A stretch of DNA of 39,905 nt from Candidatus Microbacterium stercoravium (lineage in GTDB: Bacteria; Actinomycetota; Actinomycetes; Actinomycetales; Microbacteriaceae): assembly GCA_019117025.1 (NCBI GenBank), contig DXAM01000140.1:113092-152996 (forward strand). The letters run 5' to 3'. How positions within the stretch are numbered: position 1 is the first letter of the stretch; the number at the start of each line of letters is the position of its first letter. The notes under the pieces were generated by a model that was given only the letters and a program-made list of their open reading frames with translations, did no database searches and was not told the DNA's origin. Shown in pieces: positions 24,178-35,277 of this stretch. The position numbers and the translations under genes were made by a program.

Positions 24178-25503
24178 CGGCGCGGGGAGCACCGGACGGT
24201 CATCGGCGCCGGTCCTCCGGGCGCGGGCGATGAAGTTGCCGAGGTGGTAGATCACGAGGGCCGCGACCGTTCCGAGCACGATGCCGCCGAACTCGAATCC
24301 CTCGATCTGCAGGGAGAACCCGGCGATGCCGATCACGAGCGACACCGCGCCCGTGTACTGGTTGACGGGGCGCGAGAAGTCGACGCGGCCGTCGACCCAG
24401 ATCTTGATGCCGATGATGCCGATCAGCCCGTACAGCGCCGTTGTGACGCCGCCGAGCACCCCGGGAGGGATCGAATTGAACACGGCCCCGATCTTGGGGG
24501 AGAACGCGAGCAGGATCGCGGCGAACCCGGCGACCCAGTAGACGGCGGTCGAATACACGCGGGTGGCCGCCATGACGCCGATGTTCTCGCCGTAGGTGGT
24601 CGTGCCGCTTCCGCCCGCCGCGCCGGCGAGCGTCGTCGAGAGCCCGTCGGCGATCAGCGCGCGGCCGGTGTGCGCGTTGAGCGAGGGATCGTTCGTCATG
24701 GTGGCGACGCCGCGGATGTGGCCGACATTCTCGGCCACCAGCACGAGCACGACGGGCAGGAACATCGCGAGCGTCGACCAGGTGCCGGGCTCCGCGAAAT
24801 CGGGCGCGTGGAACTCGGGCAGACCGACCCAGGCCGCATCTGCGATCGCCTGCGCCGGCGTGATCCCCGTAACGGAGTTCGGCACGTCGAAGGCCCCCGC
24901 AGCGATCGCGCAGACGTAGCCGACCGCGACGCCGAGGAAGATCGACACGCGGCCGAGGAATCCGCGGAACAGCACGGCGCCGAGGATCGTCGCGGCCAGA
25001 GTGATGGTCGCGGCGGCCGGATCCGCCTGGAAGTTGCCCCACGCCGTCGGCGCGAGGTTGAAGCCGATCAGCGCGACGATCGCGCCCGCGACGACCGGCG
25101 GCATGAGCGTGTCGACCCACCTCACACCGGCGACCTGCACGACGATGCCGACGACCGTCAGCAGCAGTCCGACGGCGACGATGCCCGCGAGCGCGGATCC
25201 GATCGCTCCCGTCGCCGTCGCGGCGGTGATGGGAGCGATGAAGGCGAACGAGCTGCCGAGATAGCTGGGCATGCGGTTGCGCGTGATCACGAGGAACAGC
25301 AGCGTTCCGATCCCGGAGAACAGCAGCGTCGTGGGCACGGGGAACCCCGTCAGCGTCGGCACGAGGAACGTCGCGCCGAACATCGCGACGACGTGCTGAA
25401 CGCCCATCGCCGCTGTGGCCGGCCAGCGGAGGCGTTCGCCGGGGGCGACGACCTCGCCCGGTGCGACATCCCGACCGTCTCCGTGCAGCGTCCAGCCGAA
25501 CAT
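24175..25503 (-). CDS. NCS2-family uracil/xanthine permease
   Basis: A 442-aa polytopic protein of the nucleobase:cation symporter-2 family with about 14 membrane segments. Recognizable blocks are MGVQHVVAMFGATFLVPTLT (helix 1), VLVAENVGHIRGVA with the conserved Glu of helix 8, and GGSGTTTYGENIGVMAATRV with the Glu of helix 10. These are closest to the UraA/RutG branch, so uracil is the likely substrate. I chose the ATG at 25503 because GAAGGAG lies 5 nt upstream. A stable hairpin (25514-25532) precedes the ribosome binding site. No pyrimidine genes are nearby. Confidence 0.92.
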   Translation of the reverse strand: MFGWTLHGDGRDVAPGEVVAPGERLRWPATAAMGVQHVVAMFGATFLVPTLTGFPVPTTLLFSGIGTLLFLVITRNRMPSYLGSSFAFIAPITAATATGAIGSALAGIVAVGLLLTVVGIVVQVAGVRWVDTLMPPVVAGAIVALIGFNLAPTAWGNFQADPAAATITLAATILGAVLFRGFLGRVSIFLGVAVGYVCAIAAGAFDVPNSVTGITPAQAIADAAWVGLPEFHAPDFAEPGTWSTLAMFLPVVLVLVAENVGHIRGVATMTNDPSLNAHTGRALIADGLSTTLAGAAGGSGTTTYGENIGVMAATRVYSTAVYWVAGFAAILLAFSPKIGAVFNSIPPGVLGGVTTALYGLIGIIGIKIWVDGRVDFSRPVNQYTGAVSLVIGIAGFSLQIEGFEFGGIVLGTVAALVIYHLGNFIARARRTGADDRPVLPAP

Positions 25504-25513
25504 GCGTCTCCTT

Positions 25514-25532
25514 CGCGTGCGGGCCGCACGCG
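25514..25532 (-). terminator. Short-loop hairpin between FtsX-like gene and NCS2 permease
   Basis: CGCGTGCG (25514-25521) and CGCACGCG (25525-25532) form a perfect 8-bp stem with a 3-nt loop. It lies 22 nt after the FtsX-like stop and directly ahead of the permease ribosome binding site. It may end the upstream operon or act as a leader structure for the permease. Confidence 0.4.
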
Positions 25533-25553
25533 CGACCGCGTCTACGTTACCGG

Positions 25554-28439
25554 TCAGGCGATCGCGGTGCGGTGCGTGAGATCCGCACGTGCCGGCGGCA
25601 CGGCGCCGCTCACGAGGGCGATCGCGATCGGGAGCGCGACCGCGAGCAGGCCGTAGAAGCTCCACGGCACCTCGAGGAGCGTCGGCCCGTCGCCCGTGGT
25701 CATCCGCAGGATCACGACGACGCCGAGCACGGGCATGAGGCCCGCGACCGTGCCGGTGAGGCACCCGAAACCGGCGACCACGAGCGCCTGGAACGCGTTC
25801 ACGCTGCGGCGCACGCGCCCGGGCGCGCCGACGGAGGCGAGCGTGGCGTCATCGGGTCCGCGCTCGTGGCGCGACAGCCCGAGGGAGACGGCGCTCGCCG
25901 CGATCACGAGCACGCTGACGGCGCCGAGCACGAGCCAGAGCCAGGGCGCGGCGTCCGGCGGCGGATCCGCGCGTTCGGCGGTGACGAACAGCGGCACCTC
26001 TTCGGCGCGCGACGATGCCGTGATCGTCTCGGCATCGGCCGCGAGCCCGTCGAGGAGCGCCGTCGTGACCTCGTCGAAGGCGGCGATGACGCGCGACGGA
26101 ATCGTCTCGATGCCGAGGCCTGCAGCCGTCTCGGGCGCGAGATACACCTGGTGCCACGCGTCGAGGCTCTGCGCGCCGGTGATGAGTCGCGCGTCGAGCG
26201 TGGCCGTCGAGAGGGGGGCCGTGCCGGTCTCGTCGATCCGTTCGTCGAAGAGATCGGCCGGGCGCCATTCGTTGAGGCGCAGGGCGCCGTCGTCGGTCAG
26301 CCACTGCGGATCCGTGACGATCGCGGACCCGGCGGCGAACGCGCGGCGGTCGTCGTCGGATATGGGCGCTCCGAGCGCGGTGTCGAGGTCGGCCGGGGCG
26401 ACGACGATCGGCTGCGCGCCGTTGCCCGTGATGTCGTGGAACGCCGGTTCGCACGACGCGTCGTCCTGCTCGCACCATGCGGGCACCTGCACCTCGGGCG
26501 AGATCAGGGTCTGCTCGGGGTCGTCGATGATCTCGCCCGTCTCGGGGTCGACATCGGCGCCGACCGCCTCGCGCACGACGGCCGTCGACGCGGCCCCGGC
26601 CGCGATCAGCATCTCATCGGCCCGGGACGCGGCCTCCTGCGCGTGGGCGGCGAGATCGGTCTTGTCGCCCGGGAGCGCTTCTGCGTCCACGCCGACCGAC
26701 GCGTAGACGGCCCCCGCGGGCGCGGCGGACTGCTCGGCCTCCGCGCGCATGTCCGTGAGAACGGCGACGCCGCCGAAGGAGGCGGTCGCGAGGAACGCGC
26801 ACGCGGCGATGGCTCCGAACGCCGGAACCGATCGGCCCGGATTGGCGACGCCGTCCCGCCCCGCGAGCCGCGCGCCGACGCCCAGACGCGCGAGCATCGT
26901 CGCGGCCAGCGAGAGCATCCAGTGCCCGGCCAGGACGACGCCGATCTGCAGCACGAGAGGACCGGCGATCATGGCGATCATCGCCGCCGAATAGATCGGC
27001 TCGCTCGCCTCGGTGCCGTGCAGCGGCGAGTTGTAGGTGCTCACGAGCGCGATGACGCTGCCGGTGACGAGCACGAGGCCGGTGACGATCATCGCAGCGC
27101 CGATGCGCGGCCTCCGAGCGGAGACGGCGACCGGGCGACGGGATCCGCGGAGGGCCTCGAGCGTGTCGCCCCGCGTCGCGCTGCGCGCGGGCAGGGCCGC
27201 GGCGAGGGTCCCGACGAGGGCGGAGAACACGACGAGTCCGATGATCGCGAGCCACGGCACCTTCAGCCCCCACGTGTATTCGAGCTGCCCGCTGTCGAAC
27301 GCCGCGCGTGCGATCGCCGCGAGCCCGATGCCTGCGGCGGAGCCGGCGATCCCGCCCGCGAGGCCCATGAGCGCACCCTGGAACAGCACGATGCGGAAGA
27401 CGTCGCCGCGGGAGGCTCCGAGGCTCGCGGCGACCGCGAGCGATCGCTGCTGGCGCTTCGCGCTCACCGAGAACGCGGATCCGGCGAGCAGCAGCACGAG
27501 ATACGTGCAGAACACGAGCGCGGCGGCGGCGGCCGAGTAGAGGGCCCACGACGTTCCGCTCGCGGATTCCAGCGCCGGTGCCCCGCCGTCGCCCGGGTGC
27601 TGCGACAGTGCGCGGTCGAAGACGATCACGCCCTGGGCGTTGAGGTCGTACACCTCTGCGGCAGTCGGGTGCCAGCCCTCGGCGTACCACGTCGAGACGT
27701 GGGGGATCTCGCCGTCGAGCAGCGGGCTGTCTGCGGGGGCGAACAGCATGCTCGCCCGATCGGGGTCGAGCCGGCTGGTCATGGTGCCGACGACCGTCGC
27801 GCGCCCCACCGGGTCGACGACCTCGATCTCGTCTCCGATCCCGACCCCGAGCCGTTCGAGCGATGCCGGGGTCGCGAGCACCTCGGAAGGCGCGTCGGGG
27901 GCGCGCCCCTCGAGGAGCGCATAGCGCCCGTCGAGCAGCGGATCCCACGCGTCGCCGGCGACCACGGTGAACGAGCCGGTGCCGTGCGCGGTCGTGACGG
28001 ACGCGAGGGCGTGCCGGATCGCGATTACCCGTTCCGCGTCGATCAGCTGATCCACCGAATCGGGCGGTTCGACGGCGGCGGGCTCGTCGGAGGATTCCTC
28101 CACCAGGAACAGTCCGTGCGGATCGTCGAGGTACTGCCGCACGCCGGCCATGCCTCCCATCGGCTCGAGCCACGCGTCGGCGCCGCCGAGCTCGGCCTCG
28201 GCGCGCTGCGCGGGGGAGGGCTCGAGGCTCGCGGCATACACCGCGGCCGCGGAGACCGCCGCCATCGGCAGCAGGACGAGCAGCACGACGAGCACCGTCG
28301 ACGGCCACGACCTCAGCGACTGGCGCAGCGCCATCGTGGCCGCGATGCGCCAGCGCGCGAGCCCGCGCCGCTCCGGTGCCTCGGGCGGCAGGGGCCGCGG
28401 CCAGGTGGACCGCGCGATCCGGGGGCCCGCGGGCTGCAT
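25554..28439 (-). CDS. FtsX-like ABC exporter permease
   Basis: A 961-aa protein with two copies of an FtsX/MacB-type unit. It begins with a membrane helix (about 45-70) and a large extracytoplasmic domain (to about 300). Three helices follow, with SVSAKRQQRSLAVAASLGAS as the family loop. After two more helices comes a second extracytoplasmic domain (about 570-800) and a final set of three helices. Such permeases with a LolD-type ATPase move lipids, peptides or antibiotics, or transmit force, across the membrane. The ATG at 28439 overlaps the ATPase stop by one base; a GTG one codon earlier is equally possible. It is the last gene of the PadR-ATPase-permease operon. Confidence 0.88.
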   Translation of the reverse strand: MQPAGPRIARSTWPRPLPPEAPERRGLARWRIAATMALRQSLRSWPSTVLVVLLVLLPMAAVSAAAVYAASLEPSPAQRAEAELGGADAWLEPMGGMAGVRQYLDDPHGLFLVEESSDEPAAVEPPDSVDQLIDAERVIAIRHALASVTTAHGTGSFTVVAGDAWDPLLDGRYALLEGRAPDAPSEVLATPASLERLGVGIGDEIEVVDPVGRATVVGTMTSRLDPDRASMLFAPADSPLLDGEIPHVSTWYAEGWHPTAAEVYDLNAQGVIVFDRALSQHPGDGGAPALESASGTSWALYSAAAAALVFCTYLVLLLAGSAFSVSAKRQQRSLAVAASLGASRGDVFRIVLFQGALMGLAGGIAGSAAGIGLAAIARAAFDSGQLEYTWGLKVPWLAIIGLVVFSALVGTLAAALPARSATRGDTLEALRGSRRPVAVSARRPRIGAAMIVTGLVLVTGSVIALVSTYNSPLHGTEASEPIYSAAMIAMIAGPLVLQIGVVLAGHWMLSLAATMLARLGVGARLAGRDGVANPGRSVPAFGAIAACAFLATASFGGVAVLTDMRAEAEQSAAPAGAVYASVGVDAEALPGDKTDLAAHAQEAASRADEMLIAAGAASTAVVREAVGADVDPETGEIIDDPEQTLISPEVQVPAWCEQDDASCEPAFHDITGNGAQPIVVAPADLDTALGAPISDDDRRAFAAGSAIVTDPQWLTDDGALRLNEWRPADLFDERIDETGTAPLSTATLDARLITGAQSLDAWHQVYLAPETAAGLGIETIPSRVIAAFDEVTTALLDGLAADAETITASSRAEEVPLFVTAERADPPPDAAPWLWLVLGAVSVLVIAASAVSLGLSRHERGPDDATLASVGAPGRVRRSVNAFQALVVAGFGCLTGTVAGLMPVLGVVVILRMTTGDGPTLLEVPWSFYGLLAVALPIAIALVSGAVPPARADLTHRTAIA

Positions 28440-29251
28440 CACCGCACTCCTCGAAGCAGTTCGTCGGCGCCGTCGCGGCGCGATTCGTCGATGATCCGGC
28501 CGTCGCGCAGGAACACGACGCGGTCGGCCCAGGCCGCGTGCCGCGCCTCGTGGGTCACGAGCAGTCCGGCCGCGCCGTCGTCGATGCGCGACCGCAGCAT
28601 CTTCATCACGGCTTCGCCCGTGACCGAGTCGAGGGCGCCGGTCGGCTCGTCGGCGAGGATGAGCCGGCGCCCGCCGACCACGGCGCGCGCGATCGCCACG
28701 CGCTGCTGCTGACCGCCCGAGAGCTCGTCGGGGTACGTATCCGCCCTCGGCCCGAGTCCGACCGAGTCGAGCGCGGCCTCGGCCATCCGGCGCGCGCTCC
28801 GCGACCCGGCGCCGTCGAGCTCGAGGGGCAGGGCGACGTTCTCGGCGGCCGTGAGCGTCGGGATGAGATTGAAGTCCTGGAAGACGAAGCCGAGCGAGCG
28901 CCGGCGCAGCCGTGCCATCTCTCGGGCATCGAGCGCCGATAGTGCGCGCTGTTCGACGACGACGTCGCCCGAGGTCGGCTGCTGCAGGCCTCCCGCGATC
29001 GACAGCAGCGTCGACTTGCCCGATCCGGACGCCCCCATGATCGCGACGAGCTCGCCGGGCGCGACCGCGAGATCGACGTCGGCGAGCGCCGTGACGGTCT
29101 GCTCGCCGGATCCGTACACGCGCGAGACGCCGACCAGCCGCAGGACGGCGTCGGATGCCGGCTCGGGGCGGGAGGCGCTGCGGGCCGCGGCGTCGATGCG
29201 CTCCTCGTCGGCGCGCCGACGCCGACGGCCCCCGCGCAGGTCGCCGCTCAC
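28439..29251 (-). CDS. LolD/MacB-type ABC exporter ATPase
   Basis: A 270-aa ABC ATPase with a basic N-terminal extension of about 35 residues. Walker A is GASGSGKST (73-81), the Q-loop FVFQDFNLIPTLTAAENVALP is diagnostic for the LolD/MacB/FtsE-like branch, the signature LSGGQ is at 177-181 and Walker B LILADEPTGALD at 197-208. The H-loop is LVTHE. It should power the FtsX-like permease encoded next. The start is GTG, overlapping the padR stop by GTGA. Confidence 0.92.
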   Translation of the reverse strand: MSGDLRGGRRRRRADEERIDAAARSASRPEPASDAVLRLVGVSRVYGSGEQTVTALADVDLAVAPGELVAIMGASGSGKSTLLSIAGGLQQPTSGDVVVEQRALSALDAREMARLRRRSLGFVFQDFNLIPTLTAAENVALPLELDGAGSRSARRMAEAALDSVGLGPRADTYPDELSGGQQQRVAIARAVVGGRRLILADEPTGALDSVTGEAVMKMLRSRIDDGAAGLLVTHEARHAAWADRVVFLRDGRIIDESRRDGADELLRGVR

Positions 29252-29838
29252 GCGGTCGCCGCCTTGGCGGGTCGGCCGCGCTTGACCGGCTCGTCGGTGA
29301 GGGGCAGGGGTGCGGCGGGCGTCATGCGCAGCCGCTGCTCGGTGTGGTCGAGCCAGCGCACCTGCGCCTCGGCGGCGAAGATCATCGAATCGACGACGAG
29401 CGACCAGGCGAGCTCCTCGGCCGTGTCGGGCGCCGTCCCGGCGTACTTCGCCCGGTTGAGCGACTGCAGGTGCGCGAGCGACGCCGATCGCTGCGTCTGG
29501 ATGACGCCGCCGATGTCGACGCCCGGCAGCGTGGCCGCGAGGGCGAGCTTGATCGCGAGCTCATCGCGGGTGCCGTTCGCCGGCTGCACGGGAGAGGAGA
29601 GCCACTCGCCGACGACGGCGCTTCCGGCCGCCGTGATCCGCCAGAACACATGGCCCTCGTCGTCGACCTCCGCGCGCTCGGCGAGGCCGTCGCGCTCGAG
29701 GCGGTCGAGGGTGCCGTAGATCTGCCCGACGTTGAGGGGCCAGGTGCCGCCCGTGCGGCGGTCGAACTCCGCCCGCAGCTGATATCCGTAGCACGCGCCC
29801 TGGTCGAGGATCGCGAGCAGGCTCTGTCTGACCGACAT
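29248..29838 (-). CDS. PadR-family transcriptional regulator
   Basis: A 196-aa protein. The N-terminal winged helix (about 5-85) has the PadR pattern GYQLRAEF, then WPLNVGQIYGTLDRLERDGL and a wing with VFWRITAAG. The C-terminal helical dimerization domain (about 95-175) is of the Vir type. PadR proteins of this layout repress adjacent exporter genes and release them on ligand binding. I chose the ATG at 29838 because GGAGG lies 8 nt upstream; the longer frame crosses the repeat array. It leads the exporter operon, with GTGA coupling to the ATPase. Three 15-bp spaced repeats sit just upstream and are its likely operator. Confidence 0.92.
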   Translation of the reverse strand: MSVRQSLLAILDQGACYGYQLRAEFDRRTGGTWPLNVGQIYGTLDRLERDGLAERAEVDDEGHVFWRITAAGSAVVGEWLSSPVQPANGTRDELAIKLALAATLPGVDIGGVIQTQRSASLAHLQSLNRAKYAGTAPDTAEELAWSLVVDSMIFAAEAQVRWLDHTEQRLRMTPAAPLPLTDEPVKRGRPAKAATA

Positions 29839-29853
29839 GGTCACCCTCCATGT

Positions 29854-29894
29854 ATACCGAGTATGTGAATCTCGAGTATATACATACTGAGTAT
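29854..29894. promoter_or_regulatory. Three-fold 15-bp spaced operator array for PadR
   Basis: Three 11-mers, ATACCGAGTAT (29854-29864), ATCTCGAGTAT (29869-29879) and ATACTGAGTAT (29884-29894), start exactly 15 bp apart. The first and third have perfect ATAC-n3-GTAT symmetry, as expected for a dimeric regulator. The array is AT rich against a GC-rich background and lies 16-56 nt upstream of padR, over its probable promoter. Confidence 0.6.
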
Positions 29895-29937
29895 GCGACG
29901 TGCGATGCGCATCCGCCGCGGAACCGCTTCCGCCTGC

Positions 29938-29968
29938 TTGAGCGCGCGCATAGCCCTCGGCCGATAAC
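29938..29968 (+). promoter_or_regulatory. Possible secA promoter
   Basis: TTGAGC (29938-29943) and GATAAC (29963-29968) with a 19-bp spacer, longer than ideal. A start point near 29975 would give a leader of about 80 nt. The rest of the 215-bp gap holds the PadR repeats and nothing else I can recognize. Confidence 0.3.
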
Positions 29969-30053
29969 ATGGGCGGGTATGTCTTCCGTCGCCTGACGGA
30001 CGGCATCCGGCGAGTCGCCGACGCACTCGCCGAGGCCGAGTTGGGAGTATCAC

Positions 30054-32780
<2,727 letters not shown>

Positions 32781-32797
32781 CCGGTCCGGTCGTCGGG

Positions 32798-32827
32798 CGC
32801 GCGCCGTGTGCGGGCGCCCGGCGCGCG
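32798..32827 (+). terminator. Hairpin after secA
   Basis: CGCGCGCCG (32798-32806) and CGGCGCGCG (32819-32827) pair over 9 bp with a 12-nt loop, 17 nt after the secA stop and just ahead of the next gene's -10 element. Confidence 0.45.
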
Positions 32828-32831
32828 GGCA

Positions 32832-32837
32832 TATGCT
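32832..32837 (+). promoter_or_regulatory. -10 element of leaderless aminotransferase promoter
   Basis: TATGCT ends 6 nt before the ATG at 32844. There is no ribosome binding site between them. Confidence 0.5.
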
Positions 32838-32843
32838 GAATCG

Positions 32844-34070
32844 ATGAGCCCACTTCGCCACCTCGACCAGTCCTCGAAGCTGCAGAACGTCCTGTATGAG
32901 ATCCGCGGAGAGGCGCTGGCGGAGGCGACGAGGCTCGAGGCCGACGGTCACACGATCCTCAAGCTGAACACGGGGAATCCGGCGATCTTCGGCTTCGAGG
33001 CGCCGTACCAGATCGTTCGCGACATGCTGCGGGCCGTGCCCACCGCGCATGGATACACCGATGCCCGCGGCATCGTGGAGGCGCGGCGCGCGATCGTGAG
33101 CCGCTACGAGAACGTTGAGGGCTTCCCCTGCTTCGACGTCGACGACGTGTACCTCGGAAACGGCGTCTCCGAGCTCATCACGATGACGATGCAGGCGCTT
33201 CTCGACCAGGGCGACGAGGTGCTGATCCCGGCGCCCGACTATCCGCTCTGGACGGCCATGACGAGCCTGTCGGGCGGCACGCCGGTGCACTACCTCGCCG
33301 ACGAGGGCAACGGCTGGCAGCCCGACCTCGACGACATCCGATCCAAGATCACGCCGCACACCAAGGCGATCGTCGTCATCAACCCGAACAACCCCACGGG
33401 CGCCGTGTACTCGCGCGAGATCCTCGAGGGCATCGCGCAGATCGCGCGCGAGCACTCGCTGCTCGTCCTGAGCGACGAGATCTACGACCGCATCCTCTAC
33501 GACGGGGCCGTGCACACCTCGATGGCGCAGGTCGCCCCCGACCTGCTGTGCCTGACGTTCAACGGTCTGTCGAAGACCTATCGGGTGGCCGGCTACCGCG
33601 CCGGCTGGCTCGTCATCACGGGCCCGCGCGCGCACGCCGAGGGGTTCCTCGAGGGCGTGCAGCTGCTTGCCTCGACGCGCCTCAGCCCGAACGCGCCGGG
33701 CCAGCACGCCGTGCTCGCGGCGCTGACGGGCGCGCAGTCGATCGACGCGCTCATCGCTCCGTCGGGGCGCCTGCACGAGCAGCGCGACACCTCGTGGGAG
33801 GGGCTCAACGCGATCCCCGGCGTCAGCTGCGTCAAGCCCGAAGGGGCGCTGTACGCGTTCCCGCGGCTCGATCCCGAGGTGCACGAGATCCGCGACGACA
33901 AGAAGCTCATCTACGACCTCCTGAAGGCCGAGCACATCCTCCTCGTCGAAGGCACGGGGTTCAACTGGCCCACGCCCGACCACCTGCGCGTGGTCAACCT
34001 GCCCGAGCCGCGCGTGCTCGCGGAGGCGATCGAGCGGCTCGGAAACTTCCTCGCCTCGTACCGGCAGTAG
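32844..34070 (+). CDS. PLP-dependent class I/II aminotransferase (AlaA/AspC-like)
   Basis: A 408-aa fold-type I aminotransferase. The substrate/phosphate region starts LKLNTGNPAIFGFEAP, the aspartate-binding turn is NPNNPTG (180-186), the PLP lysine is Lys244 in NGLSKTYRVAGYRAGW, and the C-terminal substrate arginine lies in DHLRVVNLPE. This is the actinobacterial alanine/aspartate transaminase type, close to AlaA of E. coli and mycobacterial AspC. The exact amino donor cannot be fixed from sequence. The stop lies 6 bp from the convergent Rv3235-like gene with no terminator between them. Confidence 0.92.
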   Translation: MSPLRHLDQSSKLQNVLYEIRGEALAEATRLEADGHTILKLNTGNPAIFGFEAPYQIVRDMLRAVPTAHGYTDARGIVEARRAIVSRYENVEGFPCFDVDDVYLGNGVSELITMTMQALLDQGDEVLIPAPDYPLWTAMTSLSGGTPVHYLADEGNGWQPDLDDIRSKITPHTKAIVVINPNNPTGAVYSREILEGIAQIAREHSLLVLSDEIYDRILYDGAVHTSMAQVAPDLLCLTFNGLSKTYRVAGYRAGWLVITGPRAHAEGFLEGVQLLASTRLSPNAPGQHAVLAALTGAQSIDALIAPSGRLHEQRDTSWEGLNAIPGVSCVKPEGALYAFPRLDPEVHEIRDDKKLIYDLLKAEHILLVEGTGFNWPTPDHLRVVNLPEPRVLAEAIERLGNFLASYRQ

Positions 34071-34076
34071 CGCGCC

Positions 34077-34493
34077 TCACAGCATCGCGAGCGACGTCGC
34101 GCGCCAGCGCCCGTCGTACCCCTCGAGGCGAATGGCGACGGCGCGCGTGCGCACCGGCGTCGTGATGATCGCGGTCGCCTCGACGACGCCGTCGGCGGGC
34201 GAGGAGCAGAGCACGCGGCGCACCATGTAGGCGGGCTGCTTCGCCGGGCGGCCGCGGACGCTGCGGGCCCGCACAGCGAGGTTCGCCCGGAGCACCAGCG
34301 TCTCGTACGGCTCCTCGTCGAGCCATCGCGCGAGCTGGTCGACCTCCCGCACGCCCGCGAGGACCTCGAGCACGCCGCCCGCGAGCGTGGAGACCAGGGG
34401 CCGCGGATCGGGAAGATCGGCGGAACTCGTATGCTGCCGAGCGAACAGGTCATGCACGTCTTGCGTCTTGTGTACGGCGAGATGAGGCGACAT
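34077..34493 (-). CDS. Rv3235 family protein
   Basis: A 138-aa protein of the actinobacterial Rv3235 family, always found near secA. The recognizable core runs from LAGGVLEVLAGVREVDQLAR (about 41-60) through ETLVLRANLAVRARSVRGRP to the C-terminal EATAIITTPVRTRAVAIRLEG and a final GRWRATSLAML. It is small, soluble, with no catalytic motif, and looks like an adaptor. Function unknown. I chose the ATG at 34493; a longer frame upstream is not supported by a ribosome binding site or family length. It is divergent from the 214-aa gene across 139 bp. Confidence 0.85.
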   Translation of the reverse strand: MSPHLAVHKTQDVHDLFARQHTSSADLPDPRPLVSTLAGGVLEVLAGVREVDQLARWLDEEPYETLVLRANLAVRARSVRGRPAKQPAYMVRRVLCSSPADGVVEATAIITTPVRTRAVAIRLEGYDGRWRATSLAML

Positions 34494-34594
34494 ATGGGAT
34501 CTTCTGGTTTCGATGCGGGGAGCTGTCTGATATGTCACCCATGGTCGCCGCGGGGGAGCGGCGCGCGGTAGCGGAATATATGCCTGTGCACTCG

Positions 34595-34612
34595 CTGAGT
34601 GACCACTGAGTG
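34595..34612. repeat. 11-bp-period direct repeat CTGAGTG overlapping a -35 region
   Basis: CTGAGTG at 34595-34601 and 34606-34612, one helical turn apart. The first copy lies at the place of the -35 element for the TACGCT (34620-34625) of the next gene, suggesting a regulator site. Confidence 0.35.
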
Positions 34613-34619
34613 CGAGCTG

Positions 34620-34625
34620 TACGCT
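34620..34625 (+). promoter_or_regulatory. -10 element of leaderless 214-aa gene promoter
   Basis: TACGCT ends 7 nt before the ATG at 34633. No ribosome binding site lies between them. Confidence 0.5.
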
Positions 34626-34632
34626 CGGGGGC

Positions 34633-35277
34633 ATGTTCCCTGAGCGCTGGGATGCCTTCTTCGAGGATCTGGAGCAGCAGTTCGCCGCCGGCCGCGAGAT
34701 CTCCCATGACGGGCTCGCGAGCGAGCAGGAGCGCGTGCGCATCGCCGGGCTGACGCTCCGCGACCGTCTGAGCGCCGTGCGCACGGGCGGCCGGATCGTC
34801 ATCGGCGCGGCCTCGGGCACGCACCGCATGCGGGTCGACGCCGTCGGGGCCGACTGGATCGCGGGCACCGAGGAGGATCACCCCGGCTTCCTCGTCGCGC
34901 GCATCGATGCCCTCGACAGCGTGCAGTTCGCCGGCGAGGAGCGCGAGACGACCCTCGCCGGCGGAGGCGGCGATCCGCTCGAGCGGCGCATGACGTTCGG
35001 CTTCGTGCTGCGCGCGCTCGCGCGGCGCCGCGTCGCGATATCCCTGGGGCTCGTTCGCGCAGGACAGGTGGCGGGCACACCGATGCTCGCCGGGGCGGAT
35101 CACGTCGACCTGGCGCTGCACGACGCGGGCGGGGCGCCCCGCGGATCCGAGGTGCGCGGGGTGCAGACGATCCCGTTCCGGGCGATCGAGTGGGCGCGCA
35201 CGAGGGCTCGGTCCGATGCCGGGGCGTTCTCGCCGGGGTCGCGGCTCGGAACCGTGATACCGCGGACGACGCGCTAG
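34633..35277 (+). CDS. Conserved actinobacterial protein of unknown function (214 aa)
   Basis: I do not recognize a named family. The protein is soluble, with an N-terminal helix (WDAFFEDLEQQFAAGREI), a beta-rich middle (about 45-100, with IVIGAASGTHRMRVDAVGAD) that could be a small barrel or OB-like domain, and a helical basic segment FVLRALARRRVAISLGLVRA. No membrane segment or catalytic motif is visible. The same position, next to Rv3235-like and HTH genes, is common in Microbacteriaceae as far as I recall. The start fits TACGCT 7 nt upstream. The TAG stop interlocks with that of the convergent HTH gene. Confidence 0.75.
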   Translation: MFPERWDAFFEDLEQQFAAGREISHDGLASEQERVRIAGLTLRDRLSAVRTGGRIVIGAASGTHRMRVDAVGADWIAGTEEDHPGFLVARIDALDSVQFAGEERETTLAGGGGDPLERRMTFGFVLRALARRRVAISLGLVRAGQVAGTPMLAGADHVDLALHDAGGAPRGSEVRGVQTIPFRAIEWARTRARSDAGAFSPGSRLGTVIPRTTR

